64,000 nt of DNA from Acidovorax sp. SRB_14. Its GTDB lineage: Bacteria; Pseudomonadota; Gammaproteobacteria; Burkholderiales; Burkholderiaceae_C. The stretch lies in the NCBI RefSeq assembly GCF_012932145.1, contig NZ_MWOK01000002.1:1-64000 (forward strand), given 5' to 3'. Made by a program: the position numbers and the translations under genes. Positions 1-9,423 of this stretch are shown piece by piece. Under the pieces are notes generated by a model. It had not been told where the DNA came from. It saw nothing but the letters and a program-made list of their open reading frames with translations, and ran no database searches. Positions within the stretch are counted from its first letter, which is position 1, and every line of letters begins with the position of its first letter.

Positions 1-2
1 CG

Positions 3-1037
3 CCGCACCACAGCGTCAGCGCGCGCTGGCTGGACGCGGGCGACCCGCAGCAGCGCGCCGAGCTGTTTGCCGGCGTGCCGCTGCCCGGCGAGGGCGACGC
101 CGCCCCCTTTGCCTGGGCGCACCGCGCGCTGTGCCGCCAGGGTCTGCGCCTGCGCATCGACGGCGCCCCCGGTGCCCCTTCGGGCGAGACGGTTTGGCTG
201 CAGCTGCGCCACCAGCCGCGCGCCGCAGTCGAAGCGCCGCTGCTCGTGGTGGACGTGGCAGAAGGCGTGCGCTGCATGCTGATCGAGACGCACGAACGCG
301 TGCCGGCGCAATGCGGGCAGAGGCTGGCGCAGAACCTGCACATCCACCTGCGCCTGGCGCCCGGCGCCACGTTGCAGCACCTGCGCGTGGCCACCCCGGG
401 CGCGGACGATCAGGTCGCCCACCTCGTGCATGCGCAGCTGGGCCGGGGCGCGCACTACCACCAGGCGCTGGTCGCCTCAGGCAGCCAGTACCACCTGCAG
501 CGCACGGCACTGCAGCTGCAGGGTACGCAGGCCAGCGCACGCACGGCCGGTGTGCTGTTTGCCGGCGGTGCAGCGCTCGAGCAGCAGGTCCAGACATCGC
601 ACAGCGCCGCCCACACCGCCAGCGCCGTCGAGGCCCTGGTGTTGGCCAGCGGCAAGGCCCACGCCGTCGCCAATGCCCACACCTGCATCGCACCGGGCGC
701 GGACGGGGCCGACGCGCGCCAGCGTTTGAGCGGCATCCCGCTGGCAGGCCAGCCGCGGCTGGTGCTGCGCCCGCACCTCGAAATCCACCACGACAAGGTG
801 CAGGCTGCGCACGGCGCCACCTGGGGCGCACTGCCCGAGGACGCCTTGTTCTATGCCCGCCAGCGCGGCCTGGACGAAGCCAGCGCGCGCGCGCTGATCA
901 TCGAAGGCATGGCCACCGCACTGCTGGAGCGCTGCTTTGATGACGCCGAAACACTGGCCACGCTGCTGGCCGACGGCCTGCTGGCACGCACCATCGCGCG
1001 CCACCTGGCCGCAGCGCAGGAGCCGCACCATGGGTGA
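3..1037 (+). CDS. sufD: SufD, Fe-S cluster scaffold complex subunit (5' truncated by window edge)
   Basis: This is the C-terminal part of SufD, which with SufB and SufC forms the cytosolic SufBCD scaffold that assembles Fe-S clusters. The open frame runs in from the window edge with no start codon, so the N-terminus and presumably sufB and sufC lie upstream. The visible 344 residues show the beta-helix core typical of SufB/SufD and the C-terminal helical segment with an LRPHLEIHHDKVQAAHGATW stretch, the family's conserved histidine-rich motif. The stop overlaps the sufS start by 8 bases, indicating translational coupling. Assignment rests on motifs and on the sufS-sufU-sufT neighbours. Confidence 0.93.
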   Translation, partial: PHHSVSARWLDAGDPQQRAELFAGVPLPGEGDAAPFAWAHRALCRQGLRLRIDGAPGAPSGETVWLQLRHQPRAAVEAPLLVVDVAEGVRCMLIETHERVPAQCGQRLAQNLHIHLRLAPGATLQHLRVATPGADDQVAHLVHAQLGRGAHYHQALVASGSQYHLQRTALQLQGTQASARTAGVLFAGGAALEQQVQTSHSAAHTASAVEALVLASGKAHAVANAHTCIAPGADGADARQRLSGIPLAGQPRLVLRPHLEIHHDKVQAAHGATWGALPEDALFYARQRGLDEASARALIIEGMATALLERCFDDAETLATLLADGLLARTIARHLAAAQEPHHG

Positions 1038-2304
1038 AATGCACTTCCTGCCGGACTTGGCCACCGCCCCCGACGCCCTGGCGAGCGGGGTGCGCAGCCA
1101 GTTTCCGGTGCTGGCGCAGCGCATCCACGGCGCGGCGCTGGCTTATCTCGACAACGCTGCCACGACGCAGGTGCCGCTGCCGGTGCTGGCCGCCATGCGC
1201 AATTTCGAGGTGCACGACCGCGCCAACATCCACCGCGGCGTGCACGCGCTGAGCCAGCGCGCCACCGACGCCTTCGAGCAGGCGCGCAGCGCGCTCAAGC
1301 GCTTCGTCGGCGCGGGCGCCGGGCACGAGCTGGTCTTCACGTCGGGCACGACCGAGGCGCTGAACCTGGTGGCGCACGGGCTGTCGGCTGCAGCTGCGGG
1401 CAGCGCTTTTCTGCAGCCCGGCGACGAGATCATTGTCAGCGGCTTGGAACACCACGCCAACCTCGTGCCCTGGCAGCAGGCGGTGCGGCGCAGCGGCGCG
1501 GCCCTGCGCGTGCTGTTGCCCGACGCGCAGGGCCGGCTGCACCCCGAAGACCTGGTCCGGCTGTTGACGCCGCGCACCCGGGTGTTCGCGCTCACGGCCT
1601 GCGCCAACGCCACCGGCGAGCGGCCGCCGTTCGAGGCGCTGCTCGCGCTGGCCGCGCAGGCGGGCGCGCTCACCGTGCTCGACGCGGCGCAGGCGATGGC
1701 GCACGCCGTGCCCAATCTGTCGGCGCTGGCTTGCGACTTCATGGCCTTTTCGGGCCACAAGATGCACGGCCCCATGGGCACGGGCGCCCTGGTCGGCCGC
1801 CTGGCAGCGCTGGAGCGCCTGGCACCGCTGCGCTACGGCGGCGACATGGTCGACTGGGTGAGCTACACCGATGCCGGTTTTGCCGCACTGCCCAGCCGGC
1901 TCGAGGGCGGCACGCCCCATGTCGCGGGCGCCGTGGGCATGGCGGCCGCGGCCGCCTTCATCGACGCGGTTGGCCGCAGCGGCATCGACGCGCATGTGGC
2001 GGCGCTGCGCGCCCACGCGGCAGCGGGCCTGGCCGCAATTGACGACATCACGGTGCTGTCACCGTGGGCGGCCGAATCGGCCATCGTCTCCTTCGTGGCA
2101 CGCGGCGTGCACCCGCACGACATCGGCACGCTGCTCGACGAACAAGGCATCGCGGTGCGCACCGGCCACCACTGCGCCCAGCCGCTGCTCGACCACCTGG
2201 GCCTGGGCCCGACGACGCGCGCGTCGTTCGCGCTCTACAACACGCACGATGAGGTCGAGCGCCTGGTCGCGGGCGTTGCGCGCGCGCTGGAGGTGCTGCA
2301 ATGA
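1030..2304 (+). CDS. sufS: SufS-type cysteine desulfurase
   Basis: PLP-dependent cysteine desulfurase of 424 residues that removes sulfur from cysteine as a persulfide and feeds it to the Suf scaffold. The PLP lysine lies in FSGHKMHGP (Lys about 244). The catalytic cysteine lies in RTGHHCAQP (about 382), the short-loop arrangement of SufS/CsdA enzymes rather than IscS. The frame is open further upstream, but the ATG at 1030 overlaps sufD by 8 bases and gives the normal family length. SufU follows with a 4-base overlap, so the genes form one operon. Confidence 0.95.
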   Translation: MGEMHFLPDLATAPDALASGVRSQFPVLAQRIHGAALAYLDNAATTQVPLPVLAAMRNFEVHDRANIHRGVHALSQRATDAFEQARSALKRFVGAGAGHELVFTSGTTEALNLVAHGLSAAAAGSAFLQPGDEIIVSGLEHHANLVPWQQAVRRSGAALRVLLPDAQGRLHPEDLVRLLTPRTRVFALTACANATGERPPFEALLALAAQAGALTVLDAAQAMAHAVPNLSALACDFMAFSGHKMHGPMGTGALVGRLAALERLAPLRYGGDMVDWVSYTDAGFAALPSRLEGGTPHVAGAVGMAAAAAFIDAVGRSGIDAHVAALRAHAAAGLAAIDDITVLSPWAAESAIVSFVARGVHPHDIGTLLDEQGIAVRTGHHCAQPLLDHLGLGPTTRASFALYNTHDEVERLVAGVARALEVLQ

Positions 2305-2789
2305 CCAACGCCGAAACCGACCTGTACCAGGACGTCGTGCTGGACCACAAGCGCGCGCCGCGCAACTTCGGCCACCTCGCCGCCCCTACCCACCGGGCGC
2401 GCGGCACGAACCCGCAGTGCGGCGACGACCTCAGCGTTGAACTGGACATTCAGGCGGGCCAGGTGCACGACATCCGCTTCAGCGGCCAGGGCTGCGCCAT
2501 CTGTATTGCGTCCGCGTCGATGATGGGCGAGGCCGTCAAAGGCCGCGACGTGGAGGCCGCGCGGCAGCTGCAGCAGCATTTCCGTGCCGTGCTCACCGGC
2601 CAGACCGAGCCCGAGGAAACCCAGCTGGGCAAGCTCGTCAGCCTGGCGGGCGTGCGCCGCTACCCCAGCCGCATCAAGTGCGCTTTGCTGGGCTGGCATG
2701 CGCTCATGCACGCGCTCGCGGAGGCTCCGCAGGTCGCGACCACCGAACTGCCCCATCCCAGGAGCGACCATGATGAAACGACACCGTGA
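2301..2789 (+). CDS. sufU: SufU, IscU-like sulfur-transfer/scaffold protein
   Basis: A 162-residue NifU_N/IscU-fold protein. The three family cysteines are visible: Cys40 in NPQCGD, Cys65 in GQGCAICIAS and Cys127 in RIKCALLGW, with Asp42 as the fourth ligand. In SufU proteins these bind zinc and accept persulfide sulfur from SufS; IscU proteins use the same residues to build a cluster. SufU is preferred because it sits directly after sufS in a suf operon. The start overlaps sufS by 4 bases and the end overlaps sufT by 20 bases. Confidence 0.92.
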   Translation: MTNAETDLYQDVVLDHKRAPRNFGHLAAPTHRARGTNPQCGDDLSVELDIQAGQVHDIRFSGQGCAICIASASMMGEAVKGRDVEAARQLQQHFRAVLTGQTEPEETQLGKLVSLAGVRRYPSRIKCALLGWHALMHALAEAPQVATTELPHPRSDHDETTP

Positions 2790-3318
2790 AGACGTGCAGA
2801 TCCGCCGGCCGGTGCGCGTGGAGCGCGTCCCCGACGGCTCGCCGATGGAGCTGCCTGCCGGCGCCTTGGCGCAGGTCACGCAGGCCCTGGGTTCGTCCTT
2901 CACGCTGCTGGTCGATGGGCAGCTGGTGCGGCTCAAGGGGGCCGACGCCGACGCCATCGGAAAACCGCCCCCCGAGATCGCGCCGGTGCCCGACACGGTC
3001 GGCCCCGACGAGGTGAGCAGTCTGGTCTGGCAGGCCCTCAAGACCTGTTACGACCCCGAAATTCCCGTGGATATCGTCGAGCTGGGCCTGGTCTACCGGT
3101 GCGACTTTGAACCGATGGAAGACGGCCAGGTGCGCGTGCTGATCGACCTGACCCTGACAGCGCCGGGCTGCGGCATGGGCGAAACCATGGCCGACGAGGT
3201 CTGCGACAAGGTGCTGGCGGTGCCCCACGTCGGCGAGATCACGGTCCGCCTGGTGTTTGACCCGCCCTGGGACCGCTCCCGGATGTCGGAAGCGGCGCTG
3301 CTGTCGCTCGGCCTGTAG
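2770..3318 (+). CDS. sufT: SufT, DUF59/MIP18-family Fe-S maturation protein
   Basis: Putative Fe-S cluster maturation factor of 182 residues. The DUF59 (MIP18) domain occupies the C-terminal half, with DPEIPVDIVELGLVY (from about residue 95) and TAPGCGMG carrying the conserved cysteine (about 134). The N-terminal 80 residues are the variable extension seen in SufT proteins of suf operons. The first of two adjacent ATG codons is used; the second, at 2773, is equally possible. It is the last suf gene here and overlaps sufU by 20 bases. No terminator is obvious before the convergent nnrS gene. Confidence 0.9.
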   Translation: MMKRHREDVQIRRPVRVERVPDGSPMELPAGALAQVTQALGSSFTLLVDGQLVRLKGADADAIGKPPPEIAPVPDTVGPDEVSSLVWQALKTCYDPEIPVDIVELGLVYRCDFEPMEDGQVRVLIDLTLTAPGCGMGETMADEVCDKVLAVPHVGEITVRLVFDPPWDRSRMSEAALLSLGL

Positions 3319-3349
3319 CGGCATAGTCCCGCAGCGCGACGCACGGCCT

Positions 3350-4561
3350 TCAGCCGTCCTTGCCGTCCAGCCGGCTGGCGGTCAGCCAGGGGGTGAAGAG
3401 GACCAGATAGATCGCGAACGCGCTCGACCAGGCCAGCGCCGCGCCCACCAGGGCGGCGGCATACCACTGCGGCGCAGCCAGCGGCACCAGCACGCGCAGC
3501 ACGGCGGCAGCCATCACCAGCGCATAGGCCAGCACTTCCGCCCGGGACGCCTGCAACGGCCGGCCGGTGTGGCCGCGCGCCGTGCGCGTGACCATGCCGA
3601 TGATGAGCCCACCCGTGGCCCCCACGGCGAGCGCATGCACGCCCGCCGACATGCTGACCGCCCCGATCTGGGCGCATGCCAGCATCGCAAAACCCACGGG
3701 AATCCACGCATACGACGCGTGCAGGATCCACAGGATCGGGCGGCTTAGCGCAGCCCGCGGGTGCCACTGCCACAGGCGTGCGCCGTGCAGCACTGCCGCC
3801 AGCGCAAAGGCCGCCAGCGTGGCCGGCCCGGGTGGCGCCAGCACCCACAGCGCGAGCGCCAAGCCCGTGACCGCCAGCGTTGCGCCTTCAATTGCACGGT
3901 GCACCGTGATCTTGAGCCCCGGGTTCACGCCCATGGTGAAGGCCGGCACCACGCGCCCGGCGATCACGCACTCGATCATCACGATCAGCGCGAGGCCCGC
4001 GTACAGCGCGCGCACCGGCGGCAGGTCCACGGCGCCGAGGACCGCCAAATGGAACAGCGCATTGGCCACCGACAGCAGCAGCAGAATCCCGACCAAAGGC
4101 AGGTTGCGGCGGTTGTGCGCGCGCAGCAGGATCTCCAGAAGAACAGCGGCGACCACGGGCAGCAGCGCGGCGTCGAGCATTGCGTACACCGCATAGGGCG
4201 CGGCCACTGCCGCCACCCTGGCGGCCAGCCAGAGCAATGCCAAGCCGGCCAGGGCCGCGCCGCGCGGCGTGGCCAACCCGGTCCAAGCCTTCACGGCCGT
4301 CAACAAGAAGCCAACGATCACCGCCGTGGCGAACCCGAACAGCATTTCATGGGCATGCCACAGCAGCGGCGCCACGGGCAAGTTGAGCTGGATGCCGCCG
4401 AGTAGCGCGGCCACCCAGACCGGCACCGCCACACAGGCCAGCAGCGCCGCACACAGGTAAAAAGGCCGGAACCCCAGGCGCAGCAAAGGCCATCCCCGAA
4501 GCGGGCTGTGGGGCGTTGCCTTGGCGGCAGCGGGGACGAGGGGCGGTAGGCTGGTTTTCAT
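3350..4561 (-). CDS. nnrS: NnrS family membrane protein
   Basis: A predicted 403-residue inner-membrane protein with about 12 hydrophobic segments. It carries the NnrS signatures LGFRPFYL (about 29-36) and WHAHEMLFG (about 68-76), whose histidines suggest metal or haem contact. NnrS proteins are linked to denitrification and nitric oxide stress relief; their exact biochemistry is unsettled. The frame opens further upstream, but the ATG at 4561 gives the family length and lies just downstream of a candidate NsrR operator (4597-4619). It is convergent with sufT. No denitrification genes are in the window, so stress defence is the more likely role. Confidence 0.9.
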   Translation of the reverse strand: MKTSLPPLVPAAAKATPHSPLRGWPLLRLGFRPFYLCAALLACVAVPVWVAALLGGIQLNLPVAPLLWHAHEMLFGFATAVIVGFLLTAVKAWTGLATPRGAALAGLALLWLAARVAAVAAPYAVYAMLDAALLPVVAAVLLEILLRAHNRRNLPLVGILLLLSVANALFHLAVLGAVDLPPVRALYAGLALIVMIECVIAGRVVPAFTMGVNPGLKITVHRAIEGATLAVTGLALALWVLAPPGPATLAAFALAAVLHGARLWQWHPRAALSRPILWILHASYAWIPVGFAMLACAQIGAVSMSAGVHALAVGATGGLIIGMVTRTARGHTGRPLQASRAEVLAYALVMAAAVLRVLVPLAAPQWYAAALVGAALAWSSAFAIYLVLFTPWLTASRLDGKDG

Positions 4562-4596
4562 GGTTTGCAGCGTGCTGGGGGACCGTGGCACTTCAT

Positions 4597-4619
4597 AAGA
4601 TTCATTTTGAATGAATATT
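4597..4619 (-). promoter_or_regulatory. Candidate NsrR operator upstream of nnrS
   Basis: A 23-base near-palindrome whose two 11-base arms pair at 9 of 11 positions around a central T. The plus-strand arms read AAGATTCATTT and GAATGAATATT. This resembles the NsrR consensus (AAGATGCATTT, one base, AAATACATCTT as I recall it), matching at about 17 of 23 positions. It lies 35 bases before the nnrS ATG. NsrR is the nitric-oxide-sensing repressor that controls nnrS-type genes in betaproteobacteria, so sequence and context agree. No nsrR gene is in the window. Confidence 0.6.
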
Positions 4620-4728
4620 AATGCCAAGCATCCGCCAACGCAACTTGCCATCTTCTCGATCACCTGTGCCTTGGCGCGGCTGCAGCGAATGCACTGGCGT
4701 GCGCCCGCAGCTAAAGAATGAGATCTAT

Positions 4729-4785
4729 CTATTTTTTGATAGCAGCCAGCGCTTTACCCACAAGCGCTTGCGGGCGATTTGACCT
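4729..4785 (+). repeat. Dispersed short repeat, intergenic copy
   Basis: The core reads TTGATAGCAGCCAGCGCTT, a short spacer, then AAGCGCTTGCGGGC. The AGCGCTT and AAGCGCT halves can pair as a small hairpin. Related copies occur at 13834, 18384, 38304, 50614 and 54550. Confidence 0.7.
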
Positions 4786-4833
4786 GAAATCGAGGCATTG
4801 AGCGTCCAGATCGAGTCGCACCGGCCACAAACG

Positions 4834-4868
4834 AAAAAACCTGCCAGCACGCTTGCTGGCAGGTTTTT
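4834..4868 (-). terminator. Rho-independent terminator of ppa
   Basis: A perfect 15-base stem (4835-4849 with 4854-4868) around a 4-base loop. The outer A/T pairs give a U-run after the hairpin for minus-strand transcripts leaving ppa. It starts 46 bases after the ppa stop. Confidence 0.9.
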
Positions 4869-4913
4869 GGAGCGGTGGCGCGGGCACGCCAGACCGGCGT
4901 GCTGCGGCCGCGT

Positions 4914-5450
4914 TCAGACCTGGGCGTTTTTGTAGTTGGCGATGCCGTCCAGGATTTCCTTGTGCGCGGCGTCAATGCCTTCCCAGCCCAGCACCTTGAC
5001 CCACTTGCCTTCTTCGAGGTCCTTGTAGTGCTCGAAGAAGTGGCTCAGGGCCTTCAGGCGCGCGGGGTTCACGTCCTCGATGTTCTTCCAGGCCGAGTAC
5101 ATGCCCAGCACCTTGTTGGTGGGCACGGCCAGCACCTTGCCGTCGATGCCGGCCTCGTCTTCCATCTTCAGGATGCCGAGCGCGCGGCAGGGCACGACGA
5201 CGCCCGGCACCAGCGGGTACGGGGTGATGACCAGCACGTCGACCGGGTCACCGTCGCCGCTGAGCGTTCGCGGGACGTAGCCGTAGTTCGACGGGTAGTA
5301 CATGGCCGTGGTCATGAAGCGGTCGACGAAGATGGCGCCCGACTCCTTGTCCACTTCGTACTTGATGGGATCGGAATCCATGGGGATTTCAACGACCACG
5401 TTGAAGGATTCAGGGATGTTGTTGCCGGGGGTGACGTTGTTGAGGGACAT
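4914..5450 (-). CDS. ppa: Inorganic pyrophosphatase (soluble, family I)
   Basis: Cytoplasmic family I pyrophosphatase of 178 residues that hydrolyses PPi to phosphate and pulls biosynthetic reactions forward. The metal-binding signature DGDPVDVLV is present with Asp66, Asp68 and Asp71, matching the E. coli catalytic aspartates. The ATG at 5450 is chosen because it begins the family's usual N-terminus; an upstream in-frame start would add 19 unrelated residues. The gene is divergent from hppA, the membrane pyrophosphatase, across a 221-base region, and ends in a strong terminator. Confidence 0.96.
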   Translation of the reverse strand: MSLNNVTPGNNIPESFNVVVEIPMDSDPIKYEVDKESGAIFVDRFMTTAMYYPSNYGYVPRTLSGDGDPVDVLVITPYPLVPGVVVPCRALGILKMEDEAGIDGKVLAVPTNKVLGMYSAWKNIEDVNPARLKALSHFFEHYKDLEEGKWVKVLGWEGIDAAHKEILDGIANYKNAQV

Positions 5451-5671
5451 GGTTGTCGGTCGTGTTGTTGAGGGATACCAGGGATCCCCGTCGGGATTAA
5501 CCCTCATTTTACCGGCTCGCCCCTTTCAGCCCGCTTGCAGGCGCGCTATTCAAGGTAAATTGGTCCGGTTGGCCAATCGACCCAGGTGGCGGTCGAGGAA
5601 GCAACGCAGCGGAGACACGACCGGTGCGTTGTGCCTCTACCGTGCGAGACAAGAACACCTGGAGACAACGA

Positions 5672-7750
5672 ATGGCTGCATCCACAGCGCTGACTTCCCC
5701 CCTCCTCCTGGCCCTGGCGTGCGGGCTGATTGCCGTGGCCTATGGCATCTGGGCCCGCAGCTGGATCCTCGCCAAGGACCCCGGCAACGCGCGCATGCAA
5801 GAGATCGCGGGCGCCATCCAGGCCGGCGCGGCCGCCTACCTGGCGCGCCAGTACAAGACCATCGCCATCGTCGGCGTCGTGCTGGCCATCCTGATCGGCC
5901 TTTTCCTTGATGCCAAGACGGCCGTGGGCTTCGCGATCGGCGCCGTGCTCTCGGGCGCCTGCGGCTTCATCGGCATGAATGTCTCGGTGCGCGCCAACGT
6001 GCGCACCGCGCAGGCCGCCACGCAAGGCATCGGGCCGGCGCTCGACGTGGCCTTCCGCGGCGGCGCCATCACCGGCATGCTGGTGGTGGGCCTCGGGCTG
6101 CTCGGCGTCACCGGCTTCTACTGGTTCCTGGTCGGCAGCAACCCGGTAGCCGACAAGACGCTGGCCAACCTGCTCAACCCGCTGATCGGCTTTGCCTTCG
6201 GATCGTCGCTGATTTCGATCTTCGCGCGGCTGGGCGGCGGCATCTTCACCAAGGGCGCCGACGTCGGCGCCGACCTCGTGGGCAAGGTCGAGGCCGGCAT
6301 CCCCGAAGACGACCCGCGCAACCCCGCCGTGATCGCCGACAACGTCGGAGACAACGTGGGCGACTGCGCCGGCATGGCGGCCGACCTGTTCGAGACCTAC
6401 GCCGTCACGCTGATCGCCACGATGGTGCTGGGTGCGCTGATGGTGACCGCCGCCCCGGTCAACGCCGTGCTGTACCCGCTAGCGCTGGGCGCCGTGTCCA
6501 TCGTCGCATCAATCATCGGCTGCTTCTTCGTCAAGGCCTCACCGGGCATGAAGAACGTGATGCCGGCGCTCTACCGGGGCCTGGCCGTGGCCGGCGTGCT
6601 CTCGCTGATCGCGTTCTGGTTCGTCACGGCCTGGATCATTCCCGACAACGCGATCGCCGCCAGCGGCAGCCAGATCAAGCTGTTCGGCGCCTGCGCCACG
6701 GGCCTGGTGCTGACGGCCGCGCTGGTCTGGATCACCGAGTTCTATACCGGCACGCAGTATTCGCCGGTGCAGCACATCGCGCAGGCCTCGACCACCGGCC
6801 ACGGCACCAACATCATCGCGGGACTGGGCGTGTCGATGCGCTCCACGGCCTGGCCGGTGATCTGCGTCTGCATCGCCATCCTCGTGTCGTACCAGCTCGC
6901 GGGCCTGTATGGCATCGCCGTCGCCGCCACCGCCATGCTCAGCATGGCCGGCATCGTGGTGGCGCTCGACGCCTACGGCCCCATCACCGACAACGCGGGC
7001 GGCATCGCCGAAATGGCCGACATGCCCCCCGAGGTGCGCGCCGTGACCGACCCGCTCGACGCCGTGGGCAACACCACCAAGGCCGTCACCAAGGGCTACG
7101 CCATCGGCTCGGCGGGCCTCGCGGCGCTGGTGCTGTTCGCCGACTACACGCACAAGCTCGAGAGCTATGGCCAGGCGATCAGCTTCAACCTGAGCGACCC
7201 GATGGTCATCGTCGGCCTGTTCATCGGCGGCCTGATCCCCTACCTGTTCGGCGCCATGGCCATGGAGGCCGTGGGCCGCGCGGCCGGCGCCGTGGTGGTC
7301 GAGGTGCGGCGCCAGTTCCGAGACATTGCCGGCATCATGGAAGGCACGGGCAAGCCCGAATACGGCCGCGCGGTCGACATGCTGACCAGCGCCGCCATCA
7401 AGGAAATGGTCATCCCCAGCCTGCTGCCCGTGGTGGTGCCGATCGCCGTCGGCCTGCTGCTGGGCCCGAAGGCGCTGGGCGGCCTCTTGATGGGCACCAT
7501 CGTTACCGGCCTCTTCGTCGCCATCAGCATGTGCACGGGCGGCGGCGCCTGGGACAACGCGAAGAAATACATCGAAGACGGCCACCACGGCGGCAAGGGC
7601 AGCGAGGCGCACAAGGCCGCCGTCACGGGCGACACCGTGGGCGACCCCTACAAGGACACGGCCGGCCCGGCGGTGAACCCGCTGATCAAGATCATCAACA
7701 TCGTGGCGCTGCTGATCGTGCCGCTGGTGGTCAAGTTCCACGGCACTTGA
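5672..7750 (+). CDS. hppA: Membrane-bound proton-pumping pyrophosphatase (K+-independent type)
   Basis: Integral membrane pyrophosphatase of 692 residues that couples PPi hydrolysis to ion export. The acidic catalytic motif with [16 protein letters not shown] lies at about residues 223-240. The segment [15 protein letters not shown] carries lysine at about residue 470. In this family an Ala at that position goes with K+ dependence and Lys replaces the need for K+ (the Carboxydothermus A460K work), so this should be a K+-independent H+ pump. The ATG at 5672 has GGAGAC a few bases upstream. It is divergent from ppa and followed by a terminator. Confidence 0.95.
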   Translation: MAASTALTSPLLLALACGLIAVAYGIWARSWILAKDPGNARMQEIAGAIQAGAAAYLARQYKTIAIVGVVLAILIGLFLDAKTAVGFAIGAVLSGACGFIGMNVSVRANVRTAQAATQGIGPALDVAFRGGAITGMLVVGLGLLGVTGFYWFLVGSNPVADKTLANLLNPLIGFAFGSSLISIFARLGGGIFTKGADVGADLVGKVEAGIPEDDPRNPAVIADNVGDNVGDCAGMAADLFETYAVTLIATMVLGALMVTAAPVNAVLYPLALGAVSIVASIIGCFFVKASPGMKNVMPALYRGLAVAGVLSLIAFWFVTAWIIPDNAIAASGSQIKLFGACATGLVLTAALVWITEFYTGTQYSPVQHIAQASTTGHGTNIIAGLGVSMRSTAWPVICVCIAILVSYQLAGLYGIAVAATAMLSMAGIVVALDAYGPITDNAGGIAEMADMPPEVRAVTDPLDAVGNTTKAVTKGYAIGSAGLAALVLFADYTHKLESYGQAISFNLSDPMVIVGLFIGGLIPYLFGAMAMEAVGRAAGAVVVEVRRQFRDIAGIMEGTGKPEYGRAVDMLTSAAIKEMVIPSLLPVVVPIAVGLLLGPKALGGLLMGTIVTGLFVAISMCTGGGAWDNAKKYIEDGHHGGKGSEAHKAAVTGDTVGDPYKDTAGPAVNPLIKIINIVALLIVPLVVKFHGT

Positions 7751-7772
7751 AAACTCAGCCCTGTCACTCCAG

Positions 7773-7796
7773 AGCCCGCTCCGGCGGGCTTTTTTG
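7773..7796 (+). terminator. Rho-independent terminator after hppA
   Basis: AGCCCGC, loop TCCG, GCGGGCT, followed by a run of T, 22 bases after the hppA stop. Confidence 0.88.
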
Positions 7797-8043
7797 CGGC
7801 CGCAGCAGCGCTTGCTCGTGCACCCCGATGTCTGGGAGCGCCCTTGCGCACAAGCCAGTTCAGACCGCTCTCTTGCATCCGGTCGTGAAAATCCGGTTCG
7901 GTAGCTTTCCGTTCATGGCGCCCGAATGCAGTTCACACCCGGATTCGGCAGCTTCGTCGCATCGCGCAGGACATCGACAAAGGCATTGCATAAATTCGAT
8001 CCAACTTGAACGCACTCTGCACCACTTGGAGAGGTCATTTTCT

Positions 8044-8589
8044 GTGATTACCCCTGTCATCATGCTCGCTCTTATGCTCGGCCCCTGGCTCGGGGCTGTT
8101 GCGCTCCATGCTGCTTTCGGCCGCAGTGTCGATGTTCGCAATGCTGCAGCCATGGGCTTGGGCCTTCTATTTGTCTTCACAGGAGTCGGACACTTTGTGC
8201 AGGCACAGCCCATGGTGCAGATGCTGCCGCCCTGGGTTCCCGAGAGACTGCTGCTTGTCCATGCATCCGGCATTCTGGAATTCGCTATCGCGCTGGGTTT
8301 TTTCGTTCCGAAGCTCAGGCGCGTGAGCGGTCTCGCGGCGGCGGCAGTGCTGGTCGTGTTCTTTCCGTTGAACATTTATGCCGCGCTGCACCACATTCCG
8401 ATGGGGGGACACGCTTGGGGGCCGGTCTATCTGCTTATCCGTGCGCCGCTGCAGGCACTTATTCTGGGCTGGGTATATTGGTTCACCATCAGAATGGCGC
8501 TTCACAGCGGTTTGCCCCGCCGCTCCACGCCGTCGCTGCCCGCCGCTCCGCTTCATCGTTCAAAGCCCCGTCTCAAAAGTGCGCCATGA
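8044..8589 (+). CDS. DoxX-like small membrane protein
   Basis: A 181-residue protein with about four to five hydrophobic helices, including GLLFVFTGVGHFVQAQPMVQ and a PLNIYAALHH segment, resembling the DoxX/DoxD family. Family members are inner-membrane proteins of poorly known function, some tied to oxidoreductase or thiosulfate metabolism. The GTG at 8044 is preferred because GGAGAGG sits 9 bases upstream; the ATG at 8062 is an alternative. It stands alone at the left edge of the accessory stretch and has no clear partner. Its specific function is unknown. Confidence 0.65.
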   Translation: MITPVIMLALMLGPWLGAVALHAAFGRSVDVRNAAAMGLGLLFVFTGVGHFVQAQPMVQMLPPWVPERLLLVHASGILEFAIALGFFVPKLRRVSGLAAAAVLVVFFPLNIYAALHHIPMGGHAWGPVYLLIRAPLQALILGWVYWFTIRMALHSGLPRRSTPSLPAAPLHRSKPRLKSAP

Positions 8590-8715
8590 GCGCTTGCGAC
8601 AGGGTGATCAGTAGGCTGTATATGGGGCGGTTTTTGTGTCGGTTGGCAGCTCGGTACGCAGGAGCATCGCCAGCCATCATCTTCAAGCTTGGGGGTATCC
8701 CCGTTGCGAGGAAAC

Positions 8716-9129
8716 ATGGATAAGTTGATAGGCAGTTGCAAATGTGGCCACGTTAAATTCAATGTGGCGGGCCGAGCCGTGCAAGTCGTCGCGTGCCACT
8801 GCGGCCTTTGCCGGTCCATGACCGGCGCCGCGTATTCGTCGTACGTTGTCGTGCGGGAACAGCAGTTCTCCGTAACCCAAGGCTCGGAGTCTCTGACAGC
8901 CTATGCGGTAACAGAACGAACCCGTCGCCACTTCTGCAAAAACTGCGGAACGCCGCTCTTCAATACGAATCCGGAGACTTACAAGGGACTCACGATGCTC
9001 TACCTCGGAACCGTCGTGGGCCACGAGCACCTTGCGCCGAGAATCCACATTTTTTGCGAGAACAAGCTGCCTTCGGTTCATCTCGAACAGTCAAGCCAGT
9101 GCTTCCCTGGCGCCCCGACCAGCGCCTGA
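8716..9129 (+). CDS. GFA-family zinc-binding protein
   Basis: A 137-residue protein of the GFA (glutathione-dependent formaldehyde-activating enzyme) / CENP-V fold. The zinc cysteines are in order: SCKCGHVKF near the N-terminus, ACHCGLCRS at about 30-38, and FCKNCGTPLF at about 76-85. Most bacterial members have no proven activity and should not be called formaldehyde-activating without data. The ATG at 8716 follows a GAGGA sequence very closely; an upstream TTG is less likely. It stands alone between DoxX-like and DUF1428 genes. Confidence 0.85.
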   Translation: MDKLIGSCKCGHVKFNVAGRAVQVVACHCGLCRSMTGAAYSSYVVVREQQFSVTQGSESLTAYAVTERTRRHFCKNCGTPLFNTNPETYKGLTMLYLGTVVGHEHLAPRIHIFCENKLPSVHLEQSSQCFPGAPTSA

Positions 9130-9423
9130 CCCTTGCTTCGAGCCACACGCTGCGACTCGAGGCCAACGCCTGTCTTGGCGTCGCATGTCGAGCGACCGGC
9201 CGCGAAAGCGGCAAGCAGCCGCTCGTGGCCGCGAGTGTGAAGCCCTGCAGGGCCCCGGGAGCCTACATGCGGAGACGGTCACGGGGAGATGCGCGGCGTT
9301 TGCTCGTCCGCGCACCGGGCGGCCCGCGCGATGTCTCGCAGCCACAGCCTGCGGGCCGACAGTCTGCGCCAGACGCCCGCCGCAGCGCATGGCCCGCCGA
9401 GGTGCGGTGTCACCCGCGCCGCC
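9130..9423. other. Gene-free GC-rich gap
   Basis: The open frames here are overlapping, arginine/alanine-rich and unlike known families. I see no gene, attC site or terminator. Confidence 0.5.

Larger units (their letters stand above)
4562..4833. other. Intergenic region between nnrS and the ppa terminator
   Basis: No coding sequence is supported here. Apart from the candidate NsrR operator, the stretch holds one copy of the dispersed repeat (4729-4785). Confidence 0.6.
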
